64,000 nt of DNA from Crambe crambe (lineage: Eukaryota; Porifera; Demospongiae; Poecilosclerida; Crambeidae): positions 4,522,480-4,586,479 of the forward strand of contig OZ004593.1 of the NCBI GenBank assembly GCA_963924555.1, in the 5' to 3' direction. The notes below the pieces were generated by a model. It did not search any database, had not been told where the DNA came from, and saw nothing but the letters and a program-made list of their open reading frames with translations. Below, in pieces: positions 23,270 through 35,210 of this stretch (the stretch's first letter is position 1; every line of letters begins with the position of its first letter). The translations under genes were made by a program, and so were the position numbers.

Positions 23270-23551
23270 CAAACAAAACAGCAGCTGAAAGAGAATAGTC
23301 ATTACATACAAAGTAGCATTATAGTTGACCTGGATGGACCTCCATTCTCCAGACCCAGAGGCCCCTGACAACTGCAGCCTATGATTAGCACATATGTATG
23401 AGGCGTGAACCCGATTCTCAGGACACTTGTGTACAATTCTAGCTAGATCATCACACAGACAGTCAGTCAGTCTTTGTCTTAGCTTTTCTCTTTGGCTGAT
23501 ATATTTAGAGTCAATGGGATTTGACTGTTCTAGTTTAGTGGAGTGGCACAT
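23270..23551 (-). CDS. Unidentified coding-like exon
   Basis: The minus-strand open frame reads LEQSNPIDSKYISQREKLRQ, then DDLARIVHKCPENRVHASYI and HRLQLSGASGSGEW. Composition looks protein-like (two Cys, Arg/Lys-rich helix) and a possible donor follows GEW. I recognise no family. It ends about 45 bp from the left end of the first two-gene transposon and could belong to a host gene or an older element interrupted there. Confidence 0.3.
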
Positions 23552-23594
23552 AGCACATGAATATCAAGAAGAGATGTCTAAAAAGTCTGATATA

Positions 23595-23860
23595 CACTGT
23601 TAAAAATGAGGTGTATGATTACACCTTTTTAGGTGCTTCAGGTGACATTATGCCTGAGCACCCTTTAATGATGTTTGAACACACCCTTTGGTATTATGTA
23701 TTGAACACCCTACAGGTGCAGTGTAGCACCTTAATAACTTTCACATGCACCCTAGAGGGTGTAGCTATAACACCTGATAGGTTGAAAGAGGAACACCTTG
23801 TATCGTTTATTAAACACCCTACAGAGTATGTCATAACACCTGAATATGCAAATTGAAACA
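23595..23860 (+). repeat. Left terminal and subterminal repeats, copy 1
   Basis: After the terminal repeat, short motifs of the type GAACACCCTACAGGTG, AGGTGTA and AACACCT recur in both orientations at least ten times. Such arrays are where accessory proteins of CACTA elements bind. Confidence 0.75.
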
Positions 23861-23864
23861 CTTC

Positions 23865-23924
<60 letters not shown>
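23865..23924 (+). repeat. (AAT)n microsatellite
   Basis: About 60 bp of uninterrupted AAT repeats inside the transposon, between the subterminal repeats and the 3' end of the SAMD3-like gene. Confidence 0.95.
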
Positions 23925-23971
23925 TACTATAATAAATATTATTATATATAATACAGCACAATAATGTACAA

Positions 23972-26050
23972 CTATATTATACTCATTTTATTAAGGTTGG
24001 AGACAAGTTTAGAAGTGGGTAATGGTACTTGCTGCCCATCTTTCAACTCAAACACAAAATGTTGAAAGAAAATAAAAAATGGAGCTAAAGATTTTGGGTA
24101 CACTATGTCGTAAACAAAGTATACAACAATAAGGTCCAATAAACTGTCTTTGAATGACTTGGATTCTATTATTGTACTGCTTTCACCGGCAATAAAATAT
24201 TGTGCGTTGTCAGTACCAATTTTTCCAAGCACAATGATATATGGTGTCATCTGAGCTATATCAGCGACTTTTCTGTTTACATCAACGTCACAGTCCTATA
24301 AAATTTGATAGGTGAATTATCATAACAGAACCAGAATGAATTATTTGGGTACAGATCTGGTGTCAGTGGGATGCAAAATTTCCAGATAGCATATCATTGG
24401 CATTATGGTTATGGAATTTGCATTCGAACAGCAAGAGCTCTCATGCAGTAAGGCTTAAGATCCACCTATTCCAAATGGAGCCCAATGTACTGCTACTTTT
24501 CTACACATAATTATGTATAGCTACATAGCCTCACCTCAAAAGTGAAAATAAGAGAGTATCCTTGTGGAATTCCCCTAGTATACAGTAGCTTCATTAGTAT
24601 GGTAATACATGTGCCACATTTGAAGTCTGTAAAAGCAATCATAATAATTCAAGATAAAAATGTAACAGAAATGCAATTTCTTACCAGAATCATCAACGAT
24701 CTCATCACTATTAACATCAAGCTCGTGAAGTAGATCTTTAATTTGTCTTCTAGTGGCAGCTTCTACTTTTGCAAAGGCAAATATTTTCCCTTCCCAAGAG
24801 GACCAGGAATCCATCAAGGTTGTTACTCTGTCATTTATACCAGTAATAGTTTTAAACTCTCGGTAAAGCTACAAGATGAGGACATAATCAATTGATACAT
24901 GAGAAAATTCACAAACTTACAGCTTTTGTAGTACTTAAAGGTGGAAAAGCTTCGATGACTTCAATTATATATGGATGCCTTTCATCAATCCATTTATGCC
25001 GACCAGCAAAAGTTATTTCCATTAAGTCTTTAATCAGTGCATGATTTTTCTTCCTCTTATCACACTCTTGATTTAGTTCAGTTACCTTCAGCGCGTATTC
25101 TTCTTCTGGGAGACCGTTACTTGATTCCATCCTCAGTCGTTTCTTTGGGGGTTCACTCTTACTTGATTTGGAAGATGACTCGCTCTCATGACCTCCTCTT
25201 CTGAAGTTCTTAAAACTGTTCCTTAGCCCCATTTTCCATGATCCCTGTATTGTTATTGTTGTTATATATCATTATTATTTCAAAGGTTTACTTACCCAAC
25301 CACTTCCAAGCGGATCTGCCAGTTTATTGTATTTCTTCACTAGCTTCTCACAGACAGTTTCATACTGGAGATGATTCGGTGTTGGTGTATGCTGCAATAC
25401 AAGGGTACGCAGAACTCGTACTATCTCAGAGCGTGCTTTTGAAGAAATGACACCAGAGTCAATTGCATCACGAACAGCAGAGCTGAATGAGACAGGTTCA
25501 GGTATAACAAACTTTTGAAGCCATTGGTAATTTGGAGAGGATTGAGGTGGGGGTTCTTTAGTCTATAAGAAATCACAAACTGAGTTAGAATATATAATCA
25601 TTTGTAGCAATAAAAGCCTTGCCTTAACAGCCAAATACAAGTATAGTCCATATACTCTATGGCTATAGGTATAATAGAATATGCTTAACCTTTGGTATTT
25701 TTTCCTGAGGTTGATGCTGCTGAACTTCTTTATCTTTTGGAGCAATCTAATGAGATGATAAAGTGAGTGGCTAGCTTGATGCATTCTTAAGTCTACAGAC
25801 TAGAACCACTTACTTCTTTTTTAAGAGTCCTCATCAGTTCTTTTAATTTGATCCGAATACCCATTACTGGAACAAGTTCTTTAAGGTCCTCTTCCTCCAA
25901 GGCCAAGAAAGTTGACCCTGAAATCTCATTTTCTTCAAATTTGTGGCACAGACTCTCTGAAAATTCAAGGTCTTGTAGGTAGTCAGAGAATTGGCTAACA
26001 TTCAACTGTAGCACAGAAATGGCAGGCATCAGATCCAGAGTGTTCGCCAT
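23972..26050 (-). CDS. SAMD3-like SAM-domain protein, copy 1
   Basis: Seven exons give one uninterrupted 494-aa frame: 26050-25814, 25746-25690, 25562-25296, 25244-24921, 24868-24685, 24626-24535, 24295-23972. All introns are GT-AG, 51-239 nt. Residues 10-79 form a SAM domain (YLQDLEFSESLCHKFEENEI, then LEEEDLKELVPVMGIRIKL). Next comes a block with VIPEPVSFSSAV, YETVCEKLVKKYNKLADPLG and SWKMGLRNSFKNFRR; then a basic linker, a helical region with YIIEVIEAFPPL, and a C-terminal domain (TPYIIVLGK ... VVYFVYDIVYPKSLAPFF). This order is the architecture of animal SAMD3 (about 500 aa). The role is unknown. SAM domains oligomerise, so an accessory DNA-binding or assembly factor for the transposon is a reasonable inference. 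Start chosen at the ATG facing the shared promoter. Confidence 0.85.
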
Positions 26051-26170
26051 ATGCTTTGTGCAGCTGCTCGATTGTGCGCTTACGGCTGCTCGAACGACTG
26101 CGCATGCGCTTACATGCGAGCGCGGGCTATTCGCGCAGATAGGTACGTGAAGCCAGGTGAAGCCTACTAA
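26051..26170. promoter_or_regulatory. Bidirectional promoter region, copy 1
   Basis: The 120 bp between the two divergent ATGs are GC-rich. They contain a direct repeat: GCTGCTCGATTGTGCGCTTAC then GCTGCTCGAACGAC...GCGCTTAC (about 26063-26113). No TATA box is clear. The layout implies one promoter for both genes. Confidence 0.65.
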
Positions 26171-27789
26171 AATGGAAGGTCCATATAGACTGCTCTGCAC
26201 CGTTTGCGAGTCCTATCGTACTAATAAACTTCGTGACTTACTCCAGTATATACGTATCCTTCATGCTCATCAGCCAGGCCTTATTAATATTATTAGGTGT
26301 GGAATTGGAGGGTGCCACAGGACATATTCGAACTTTGGTACCTTTCAAAATCATATCTCAGCTTACCATAGTACCGAGCAGAATCCAACGAATATAGCTC
26401 AGACTTTTGATGACTTGGATGATGAGGATATATCTGATGAATTGCATCATGAACTGGACCCTGATGAACCAGAAGAACAGTGTGTACATGTGCCACTACC
26501 TGATCTCCAAAAATCAGCCGCACTTTTGTTACTAAAATTGAAGGAGCACCACAAACTTACCCAAAAAGCTGTGCAGGTGAACAACAGTGTGCACTCGATT
26601 ATGATTTATTGTTCCAGGATGTGATCACAGACATTACCGATGCAAATGCCGAAGTTGATCTTGGAAGTGAAAAAAAGGTTGCTGCTGCTCATTTTGATTC
26701 TGAACAAATTCTAGCTGGACAGAATCGCTGTATATTATTTATTTATAGGCATCTATTGAAGGCATCACATTGCTGTGGCAAAGTTATCTCTCCAACATTC
26801 ATTTTTGTGTGTCTAATGTGCTGATAGAAGATGGAATTAACAAAGAATCACTTTCCAAACTGGATAAGATATTCCAAAGTACTGGTACTTTTGGTAATCC
26901 ATTTGCTGGGCTTTTAACTCAGCATCAACAAACGAAGTACTATAAAGGAGAGTTTGGACTAATAGTAAGTTAATTTCGTGGGGTGGAGTCTCTGTGATGA
27001 AGGCATAATAATTATCAAAGGAACCAGTTCGGGTAACACTCGGAAAAAAGCGTGTGTGGAAGGGGTTAGGACAGAAACGGAAATGCTTGGAAGTGTGCGA
27101 CACCTTTATGTACATCCCCCTCCTGAAAACTATTAAAGTCTTATTGAACAACAAGGCCATTAGAGATCAGGTATTTTTTTATACTTTAATCATATTATAA
27201 TTATTATAGCTATGCCTTCAGATTGAAAATGGCCATTTATCTTCAAGTGGCTACATGGAAGACTTTTGTGATGGGACAGTGTTTAAGTCACACCCTCTAT
27301 TCTCTGTCCATGGCCACGGTCTCCAACTCTTTTTATACTACGACGATGTAGAGGTTTGCAACCCACTAGGATCCAAAAGAAAAATCCATAAACTAGGTAC
27401 GTTAGTAACATATACACTGTTAAGATAGGGGTACTGAAATGTGTTACCCCATAGAGATATAGGTAACCCATTTCCATGACTTGACTTAGGTTTCCATGGA
27501 AACAGTTCTGACATCATGACTTGTACTCATGATGATTACAAATTACAAAAGATTAAAGGTATCCATGGGAACCAGCCGTGGATCATGGAGCACCCTAGGG
27601 TATAATATATGTATACTCCTTGGCTATAATACCACATTCAATAGGTTTCTTCTATTTCACCCTTGGAAACATAATTCCGAAGAATCGATCAAAGATTTCT
27701 TCGATACAACTTTTAGCCATCGCAAAGAAATCAGTGATTGATGAATATGGAATTGATGCTGTGCTGAAATTTACTATGAAAAATAACTA
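26171..27789 (+). pseudogene. C2H2/CACTA-like transposase, 3'-truncated
   Basis: Exons recognisable by comparison with copy 2: 26171-26577 (two zinc-finger-like motifs, CTVC...H and CGIGGCHRTYSNFGTFQNHISAYH), 26617-about 26740, about 26750-26966 (ends TKYYKGEFGLIV), about 27022-27170 (MYIPLLKTIKVLL), about 27223-27403 (DFCDGTVFKSHPL, FLYYDDVEVCNPLGSKRKIHKL) and about 27643-27789 (YFTLGNI, LLAIAKKSVIDEYG). The last exon stops early at TAG 27787-27789. The blocks for CRHC, MHDxLEG and the C-terminus seen in copy 2 are absent. Function in life: DNA transposase whose zinc fingers would recognise DNA. It lies divergently to the SAMD3-like gene. Confidence 0.8.
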
Positions 27790-29389
27790 GTTGATGTTGT
27801 AGCAAAATAAAAGTAGTTTTGCATGTGCATAGTTAGAGTAGCTGACTTTTAGTGTAGGCCTTAAGTTACACATCATAATTATGCTATAACCATAAACTTT
27901 AAAAACCCAATTTGGTCAACTCTGTACCTGTGACGATTTTTATCATTACATTTATATATAGTGGCTAAAAGAAGAGTTTCTTGTCTATTTGGATGGAGCA
28001 TAAAAGCAAGGAAAGGGTTTTCCAAATTTGAGAAAAAGAAAATGCTCCTTAGCCCTGAGACCTTGCTGGGTTTGAAAATGACAGGTAGCTAGAGCTTCTT
28101 GTTAGCTTGCTAATATTCCTTGTTATAGTATTATCATTTATGGAATATTCTGTTTTCCATTGATGGAGTGAAAAAAAAATTGAGTGAGCACCTTCTGAAA
28201 AGTTTTTTGGGTGCAAGCGACAAAGAGGTGGAACTCATTCCAGTTAGAGGCAATTGCAGGGCTCACAGTTCCAAGCCTGATTTGGAAAAAGGAAATGCAA
28301 AGCAGAGAATGATTTCCAAACATGAATGAATCATTATAACAGAAAAAAAAAGCATGCTGCATGAATTCTTGATTATTGGTGATGAGGACTTTGCGCAGTC
28401 CTTTAGAACATTGGAGGGACTTTTTCGACCTCTGCTTAAAGTTTCAACCACGCATGCACCACCAAATGAGAATTCACTCATCTATAGACCAATTCATTCA
28501 TCTCTCATTACTTCTTCCATGATTTCATCTTTTTTCCACATGATATTTCTCTAGCCTTAATTGCTCGTACAATAGTATACCTCATTTTTTAATCAATAAA
28601 AATGTCAAATGCATCATCTATAGATCTAATACAAAATACAAGCCACTTCTGTTCACATTGAGGATCCAGTTGCTGAAGATTGGACTGCTGCTTCTTCTAT
28701 AGCTAGCTCTTCATCCAAAAGTTCCTCTAAACTCAATAACCACTCCATACATATTTTTTCACCATAGACTCTGTCCTTCACAGTTCTATAAATGTATCAA
28801 AATGGACATGCTGCTGTAACAGTAGATCCCCCATCATGTTCACCTAAAAAACCTATCAGATGATATTCTGGAAGATGGGAAATCCACCATATTTTGGTGA
28901 TGACACCAAGAATTTCTTCCACATTAAGATGAATTCATCCGATGAATAAATGCTATAATGGTAAACCCCCACCTTTGTTTACAGCTGACTTTAAATAGTC
29001 AGAGCTGTTTCAAGTTTGCTATGGATTAAAGCAAAACTTGAAAGCTAACATTCGTTCCTGCAGTCCAGGCACCATGCATATAACTCTCTTGCAGCTTGCA
29101 GAGATGCAGAAGCGTTTGATGAAGGAAGTTTAAACCCATTATCTTCTTTTACTGCCTGAATGTATCTCAGACTCATTGAGAGGGGCCTAAAAAGTGAATT
29201 ATATAGCTATAATAGCTGGATTTAAGGTTACAATCTTTGCTTACTTGTATTTCTCCTATAGCTTCAGCCATTATCGAAATACTTGCCTCAGCTACTGTTT
29301 GGCAACGTCTTTGCTGACTCAGCAAACAACGCGGATTGTATCCTAAAATCTCGCGCGAACCACCCGTTTCCAATCCCGTGTCCGGAGGT
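27790..29389. other. Transposon interior without recognisable gene
   Basis: This segment replaces the 3' half of the transposase. A coding-like snatch at about 27965-28085 reads FGWSIKARKGFSKFEKKK followed by LLSPETLLGLKMT, possibly an exon of another repeat protein. The remainder (28100-29390) has only short frames. Confidence 0.45.
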
Positions 29390-29478
29390 TATAGGGTGTT
29401 AACAGAACACCCACACCCCTTGTGGTGTGTGGAAACACTCTTGATAGGGTGTATTATTACACCTCATTTTTTACTGTG
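29390..29478 (-). repeat. Right terminal and subterminal repeats, copy 1
   Basis: AGGGTGTTAACAGAACACCC and GATAGGGTGTATTATTACAC precede the terminal CACCTCATTTTTTACTGTG. The arrangement mirrors the left end. Confidence 0.8.
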
Positions 29479-29547
29479 TAGTGAGTCCATATTATTATCC
29501 TAAGATTAATTACAAAGTCATGCATGCTTGATACAATAATAATTTGT

Positions 29548-30831
29548 TATAGTTTCCAATGGGAATACTCTTGTTTAACGAGAACAAAATAGAGGAAATG
29601 ACCAAAATAATGCAGATCATCCACAGCAACTACGTTCCCACAAATGAATGGAAAGAAGATTGTACAATTAATGGCACTGAAATTAGTATACCCAAAGCCT
29701 GTGTGCATCCTATACTTTTTGGAGGTGACCAATTAACAGCAGCACGGGCAAGGGGAGCCAAAAGGGCTAAAGGAAATTCCATTACAGCTTCTTCTCGCCT
29801 TGATGGCCTGATTCCAGTTGCTGAGGACTGGCATACTCGCCTGAATTATATGGGGGTAATACTTAGCTACAACTCAACATACAGAGCATTAATGCATGGA
29901 CTATACCCATATATATTTTTTTCCATTGTAGGTGATATGGAAGTATTGCTATTCCACAATTTCCCACACAGACCATGGGACTCTCTACCAATTGAGAAAT
30001 AGACTACATAGAACAAATGTAGTGAAAGATCCAATAAATAACTTCAATGTGGTATCTGGTCATATAATTGCGGCCCTAGCACATCTTGGACCAGAAGATT
30101 TTGATGTAAATACAGATTGGATGTTATCAAACAAAGAAAGGAAGGATTTGATTTACAGATTATCTTCCAAAATAGTCGATCAATTTATTGATTTTTCCTA
30201 CAATAGGAGTGATGATGACATCCAACAATCAAGTGATCAGATTAGAGAGTATGCTATTCAGCTCCTCAGTTTAGGATGCTTCTATCTTGAAATGTCGGAT
30301 GCTATAAGAGAAGGGGATGGAAAACGTATTTTGAGATGTTGGAGGTATTTGTTACCTATTTTTTGGAACAGCAGAAGAAAAAATTACTCAAATGAAGTTT
30401 TGAAAATGCTGTATCAACATGACTATTCATTGTCGCCAGCACATGTAGCAGAACTACTTTGGGGGAGGTGCATTAATATTCATGGGCGCAGAGGAAAGAA
30501 TATCCCAGCAGACCTCCACATGGAGCACCTAAACCGAATGGTCAAGGACTCTATCAAAGGATTGGGGACGAATAAAACCAGAACTGCTGTTACACGAGTT
30601 GGACGTGCTCTGGGAACTATTGTTCCTATCCTGGAAAATTTAGATTCAGACAATAATGTCCTTACTCTCTCTGGGGCTCATGCTAAACTTGATTCAACGA
30701 AAGATATTGAAATTGTTGCAAAAGAACTGGTTGGGGTGCAAGTATTTTCTAACATTCCAGGAAGAAAACACCTGAAATTTCCTGCTCCAAGAAGGGTACT
30801 ACATGGGCAAAAAAAAGGAACTAATTATTGA
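29548..30831 (+). pseudogene. DUF6589-domain repeat protein, 3' exons
   Basis: Two exons: an acceptor at about 29547 to 29855, and 29932-30831 (76-nt intron, joining NYMG to VIWKYCYSTIS in frame). Landmarks: GGDQLTAARARGAKRAKGNS, LDGLIPVAEDWHTRLNYMG, DHGTLYQLRNRL, HIIAALAHLGPEDFD, LLSLGCFYLEMSDAIREGDG, RCWRYLLPIFW, NIPADLHMEHLNRMVKDSIKGLG and KTRTAVTRVGRALG. This is the core of the DUF6589 family, a multi-copy protein of unknown function in sponges, cnidarians and fungi, presumed to be transposon-encoded. These exons are uninterrupted and end at TGA 30829-30831. The upstream exons are missing: the first acceptor lies 68 bp from the end of transposon copy 1. It may be a fragment, or the 5' exons were separated by that insertion. 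Confidence 0.8.
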
Positions 30832-30963
30832 CTGGATAGCTGCAAAAATAGTGACCAATAAATATTATATGAGCTGTTATTGTAACCACATTGGCATTAC
30901 TTTGCAACCTACAACAAAATTATATAATGTTATAGTCAGCCAGCAAAGCATATCAACACAAGC

Positions 30964-32040
30964 AAATTAAGTAACCTATATATGAGAAAACAAGAATTAA
31001 CCACAGTAAACCTAGCACATAAAGCCATGACTTTATTAGAACAATCAGAGTTGGGGCCCTTGCACCTCAATACAGATGATACAACGAAGATGCAGAAGAA
31101 ACTTGAGGGAGCTGCCCTTAACGGTATAGTTTTATCTGTTAATGAAGTACCAGATGGCAGTGCTTGTAGTATTATTCAAGATATGTCACAAGAGCTGCAA
31201 AAGTTACGAGAGGTAGCACATGCACTTAATATACCAAATGCAGATAAGATCAATTTTACTCTAATAGCATCTTCAACCTCAGACTCGGCATCTACTCAGA
31301 AAAAATTCCACAAACTCCTGCAAGAAGAAAGAGAAAAAGATGAGAAGAGATTTGGTGTGGCATCTCAAGAGGTGGTAGAACTTATTGAAAATTTCTGTTG
31401 CATGCACCTAGGTGTGAATATTTGAAAAGCCTTTTTAGAAGGAATGAAAAGTGTCTGTGAAGAAGACAACAGTACACAGCAGCAGGATAGTTATCCAGTA
31501 GACACACTAGTTCATGAATTTTGCAAGCTGCTAGGCAAGCATGGTGTGCCAGAATATGGTCTTGGGGGATTGTCCTTCCCAGATTTTCTGGAAGAAAATT
31601 CAGACAAAATGGAGTATTATCTGTAGTGGAGAGCTGAGGTTGCAAGACTCTACAAGGAAGAAGAAGCTAGGAGGAGTAAATAGAGGCGTGTGAAATTAGT
31701 TGAAGTGCATAGTAGGGAGGTAATGAAAAAGAAAACAATTGAAAAATTGTCTAATTTGCATTTGATAACCTCAAGTGATGAACTAATGGAGTGCCTGTCA
31801 GAAATTGATATTGAAGAGATAACTGCAAAGAAAAAAGTGCAAAAGAAGCTTGGTATAAGGGAACAGATCAAGATCCGAACAAAGGTGCTGAAACAGAAGA
31901 TTAAGATACCGTTTACAGTTAAAGGAAAGCAAAGACCATTTAATATTATTGTTCAAGAGTTTATGGACTGCATTGATGATGGAGATCGTAGCTCCCCCCC
32001 TCTGTTGACTACACTGCAGATTCTTTAGTGGGAAAGAATA
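30964..32040 (+). pseudogene. Unclassified multi-copy repeat protein with in-frame stops
   Basis: A single frame can be followed with three in-frame stops (TGA 31423, TAG about 31624, TAG about 31681). Landmarks: LSVNEVPDGSACSIIQDMSQ, LNIPNADKINFTL, DSASTQKKFHKLLQEEREKD, VELIENFCCMHLGVNI, HEFCKLLGKHGVPEYGLG, and a C-terminal block IREQIKIRTKVLKQKI with KGKQRPFNIIVQEF. I recognise the pattern as a repeated protein of sponge and cnidarian genomes, without a safe family name. A middle section of that family appears deleted near 31626. It sits directly downstream of the DUF6589 exons on the same strand, so the two may belong to one element. Confidence 0.65.
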
Positions 32041-32164
32041 TCCTTCATAAATTTGAAGTGGATGGCAAAGAGAAATAGTATTCTGGATATATTGTGGATT
32101 ACAATACATGCACACAGCTACATGAAGTTACGTATGATGAAGAAGAGGAAAATTTTTTTAAAAC

Positions 32165-32709
32165 TTAACTCAAGACATATCTCAGGGTGATCTGATAGTT
32201 TGTTGATACATTATATATATATTTTTTGTAAAGTGTTTTTAACTGCTTAGTGATGCCATTGATTGATTGTCTTGTCTGACCTAGTTCAAGCAGCAGTAAT
32301 TTTACTTCCTTTCGCACGGCACATATTTCTTCATCTTGTTCCCTCACTTTCATAGATAGCCGTTGGATCTGTACTGAATACCCCTTCACTTCATTTTGTA
32401 AATAATATACTCCTGGAGAAACACGTGTCAATTGATCAACCCCCAAAAATGATCTATACATGTAGGCAGCATGGCTCAGTGGACTCTTAAAATACTCAGC
32501 ATGTACAGAGGATCTACTATACTAGACTAGTAGTCTGACCCTTTACCTTCTTTGGGCACAGGGGGTATGATGTAAACTAGCGAGCTAGAAGAAGACTGAA
32601 TGGAAGCTGAACTTTTATAGTCAGCCACGTCCTCAACACTGACACCAACTGCCACCTCAGTAGCAAAGAACTCCTCTATCACAGGCGCTGACTCAGTCTT
32701 CTTCAACAA
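32165..32709 (-). CDS. Unidentified two-exon coding-like region
   Basis: Minus strand. A first open block (32709 to about 32545: SAPVIEEFFATEVAVGVS ... IIPPVPKEG) ends at GGTAAAG, a possible donor. A second block (about 32415 to 32200) encodes a heptad-like coiled coil, YYLQNEVKGYSVQIQRLSMK and LLLLELGQTRQSINGITKQL. No family is recognised. Possibly the C-terminal part of a repeat-borne protein. Confidence 0.3.
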
Positions 32710-32719
32710 ATTATGTCAT

Positions 32720-33685
32720 TCACTAAACTGTTTCAAACTTGAACCCTGTATTTTGTTGCCCTAGCTGAAGGGATGGAAACGATCGTCCGTATAGAGTACG
32801 AAATTACAGGGAAAGGCCTGGATGAAGCTTTTAAGAACCACTGGGAATAGGCTTTGAAGCAGTAGAGTTTCGAGGCCATGAATCAACATTATTCAAAATG
32901 CACCTAAGTTTCAAGACTGCGGTGAAGGAGTTTAGGGCACCAGTTCGGTTGGAATCGAAACCACTGAGAAGTTTGGCAAATATTGATATGGAGAAGTTGA
33001 AAAAGATATTCAAGGCTAGAATACCCCTATATTGGAGAGCATCTTTAGGCTCAACTTTACTGAGGACTGCCAAGGTGATGAGAACACAGTTGACAAGCTA
33101 TACCTCCAAAATGTGCTTATGAGCTTCCTTTCATTCCCATGTTTATCCTTCAAGCATAAACTAGATCTCAAGGTTGAGAAGTTGAGTAAGACTGTCTCAA
33201 AAATTGTTCAATGGCAGAAAGAGCAGGAAGCCACGAGTTATTCCATTGACCATATGTAGTCCACACAGAGTAATGCAACTAATTGTGATAGTATTTATAA
33301 TTATAATTATCAAATCCATGGATGTACGTGCATGCAGCTATGGAGCAAAATAGCAGAAGAATTCTGCCTTAATTTCAAAAGAGAACTCAGTGATCAGAAA
33401 TCTATTGTAAGTTTAATGTGGCTATAGACAAACATACTAAGCTGTGCACATATACTGTTATAGAAAATCGTTAAGGATCTTGGTGACGAATCACATCCTG
33501 TTACAATTTGTGGATATTTTGCTGTGTAGACAGCAAGCAAGGTGCCAGACAACGACGTCACATGACAAGTGCTGTGTGTGCATGTGCAATAAACAGTCAA
33601 CGTCAGTGCATGCGTATGAACTGCGCATGCATAGCAACAAAAATGCTTGAACAAATTTTAGTTGGTACAATTTTCTTTCATGGAT
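32720..33685 (+). other. Coding-like scraps, then non-coding
   Basis: A stretch near 32890-33260 encodes FKTAVKEFRAPVRLESKPLR and, in another frame, CLSFKHKLDLKVEKLSKTV, with stops between. No domain recognised. 33260-33685 holds no supported feature. Confidence 0.3.
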
Positions 33686-33689
33686 CTTG

Positions 33690-35210
33690 ATACCAAAAGA
33701 TACCAGCAAAGAGAAAGACAGAGAAGGCACAGAGCTGCACTAACTGACAGTGAAAGGGGAATAGAGAGAGAAGGTAGAGAGCAGGAAATGGTGAAAGCAC
33801 AACTTTAGTTGGGTATCCATCAATACTGAAACAACTCTTCACAGGAACCAGCCCAATAGATAACAATTTCAAATCAAACATCAGAAATTATAACAGTGCC
33901 TTTGCATTTGCTTCCTTTGGTGCTCAGACAAACATACCACCAAGCCATGGAAGTTACTGCTTTCGAATACATGGCCAGACATACCATTCCACAAGTACTC
34001 TCATCCTCCTGATGGAGAAGAAAGACGCTATGGCCAGTTATACATCATTGAAGGTGATCAAGCAGTAGCCTCATGAATGAACGCACCACAAAATCAAGAC
34101 TACATACCAGAGGTAATGGAAGCAATACAGATGATGATGGAAGAGGCAAACCCTTATGCCGATGCATTCAGACACATGTATGCTGAGGAAAATGAATGTG
34201 CAGCAGCTGATGGCAGAGATGTGAAACAGGTTAGGCTCTTTTTCAAACGAGGTCCTGAATGCAGAAGGTATAATAAACCAACACATGATGAAATAGCCCT
34301 GCAGTATTCATTGGCGATAACAAAGTTCCACCTTCCAACAGGGATATAGTTATCTATCCTAAAGATCAATCACCACAATAAATATCATACATGTCATGTC
34401 ACTTAGACCCTATGTGTTATCCTCTTTTATTTCCACATGGAGATCCAGGTTGGCACATGGCATGCAACATGTTATTGAACATCGCACATCAGTGAGGAAT
34501 ACACCCACAATGAAGCAATTTTACAACTACCACTTGGCTGTGTGCAATAACTTCAGCCCGGTAAGCTCTTCCAGTAATATGCTGTGGATGCTTATGAAAA
34601 ACAGAAGGGTGCAGATTGCACTACAATCATAACGACCAAGCTCAGTTCAGAGTGGATCTTTACTCAGGTTTGATACACTCTTTTGATAGAGGGGAGAACT
34701 GTTCACAGTTTAAGCTTCCAGTGCCTATCACTGAAACAAGCTCATGAACCTACAAGATCACACCCTGTTCATCATTGACGAAGCATCAATGATCCCTACC
34801 CATGCTCTCCATGCAATTGACAGGTGTCTGAGGGATATTACAGGATTAAACGTCCCATTTGGCGGCAAGGTTCTGGTGATTTCAGGCAAGTACTCCCAAT
34901 TATTCCACGAGTTCCAGCTGCGGTCATCATTGACACCTGCCTCAATAAGTCGCATCTATGGTCACAGTTCCAAAAATACAAGCTCATGCAGAATATGAGA
35001 ACTAGAGAAAGTGAGCAGGAGTTTTTCAGATGGCTTCTGGAGCTTGGAAATGGAACTCTTACAGCTCCAAGTATGCCTGGGGTCATAGAGATTCCTGTCA
35101 CATGTGCAGTGAGCTTTAACAGGGAAGAAGTTTACGGTGACATGTCCGGCACTGAAGATGTGTCTGACAGAGTCATTTTTTACCCACCAATGACAATTGC
35201 CTACAGATAA
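33690..35210 (+). pseudogene. Helitron Rep-helicase, internally deleted
   Basis: The N-terminus has a basic RERQRRHRAALTDSERG segment (33700). Next comes YNSAFAFASFGAQTN with SHGSYCFRIHGQTYH (33885-33990), the start of the Helitron-like N-terminal domain, then MEAIQMMMEEANPYADAFRH, IVIYPKDQS and YPLLFPHGDPGWH (34420-34455). The HUH replicase core and Walker A helicase segment are missing. The sequence resumes at LFIIDEASMIPTHALHAIDR (34766, Walker B), SGDFRQVLPIIPR (34880, next frame), QNMRTRESEQEFFRWLLELG and IPVTCAV. Many stops and frame changes make it dead. It belongs to a different lineage from the Helitron at 55.7-60.6 kb (FAFASFGA-type versus EWQHRGSPHVHG-type). Confidence 0.82.

Larger units (their letters stand above)
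23595..29478. mobile_element. Two-gene CACTA-like transposon, copy 1
   Basis: Left end CACTGTTAAAAATGAGGTG (23595); right end CACCTCATTTTTTACTGTG (29478). These are inverted repeats with two mismatches, flanked on both sides by TA. Inside lie GTGT/ACACC-rich subterminal regions, a minus-strand SAMD3-like gene (23972-26050) and a plus-strand zinc-finger transposase gene (26171-27789) that share one intergenic promoter. The transposase has lost its 3' half, so this copy cannot move unaided. The CACTG termini, subterminal repeats and transposase layout suggest the CACTA/En-Spm superfamily, but the TA (2-bp) flanks are unusual for it (3 bp is typical). Confidence 0.85.

Noticed and set aside
26293-26523. 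Minus-strand open frame over the first transposase exon
   Set aside because: Opposite strand of an exon whose homologue in copy 2 confirms the plus-strand reading.
27404-27640. CACTGTTAAGATAGGGGTA near 27416 as a nested solo terminus of the same transposon family
   Set aside because: Only a partial match to the left terminus, and no convincing right end was found within the intron.
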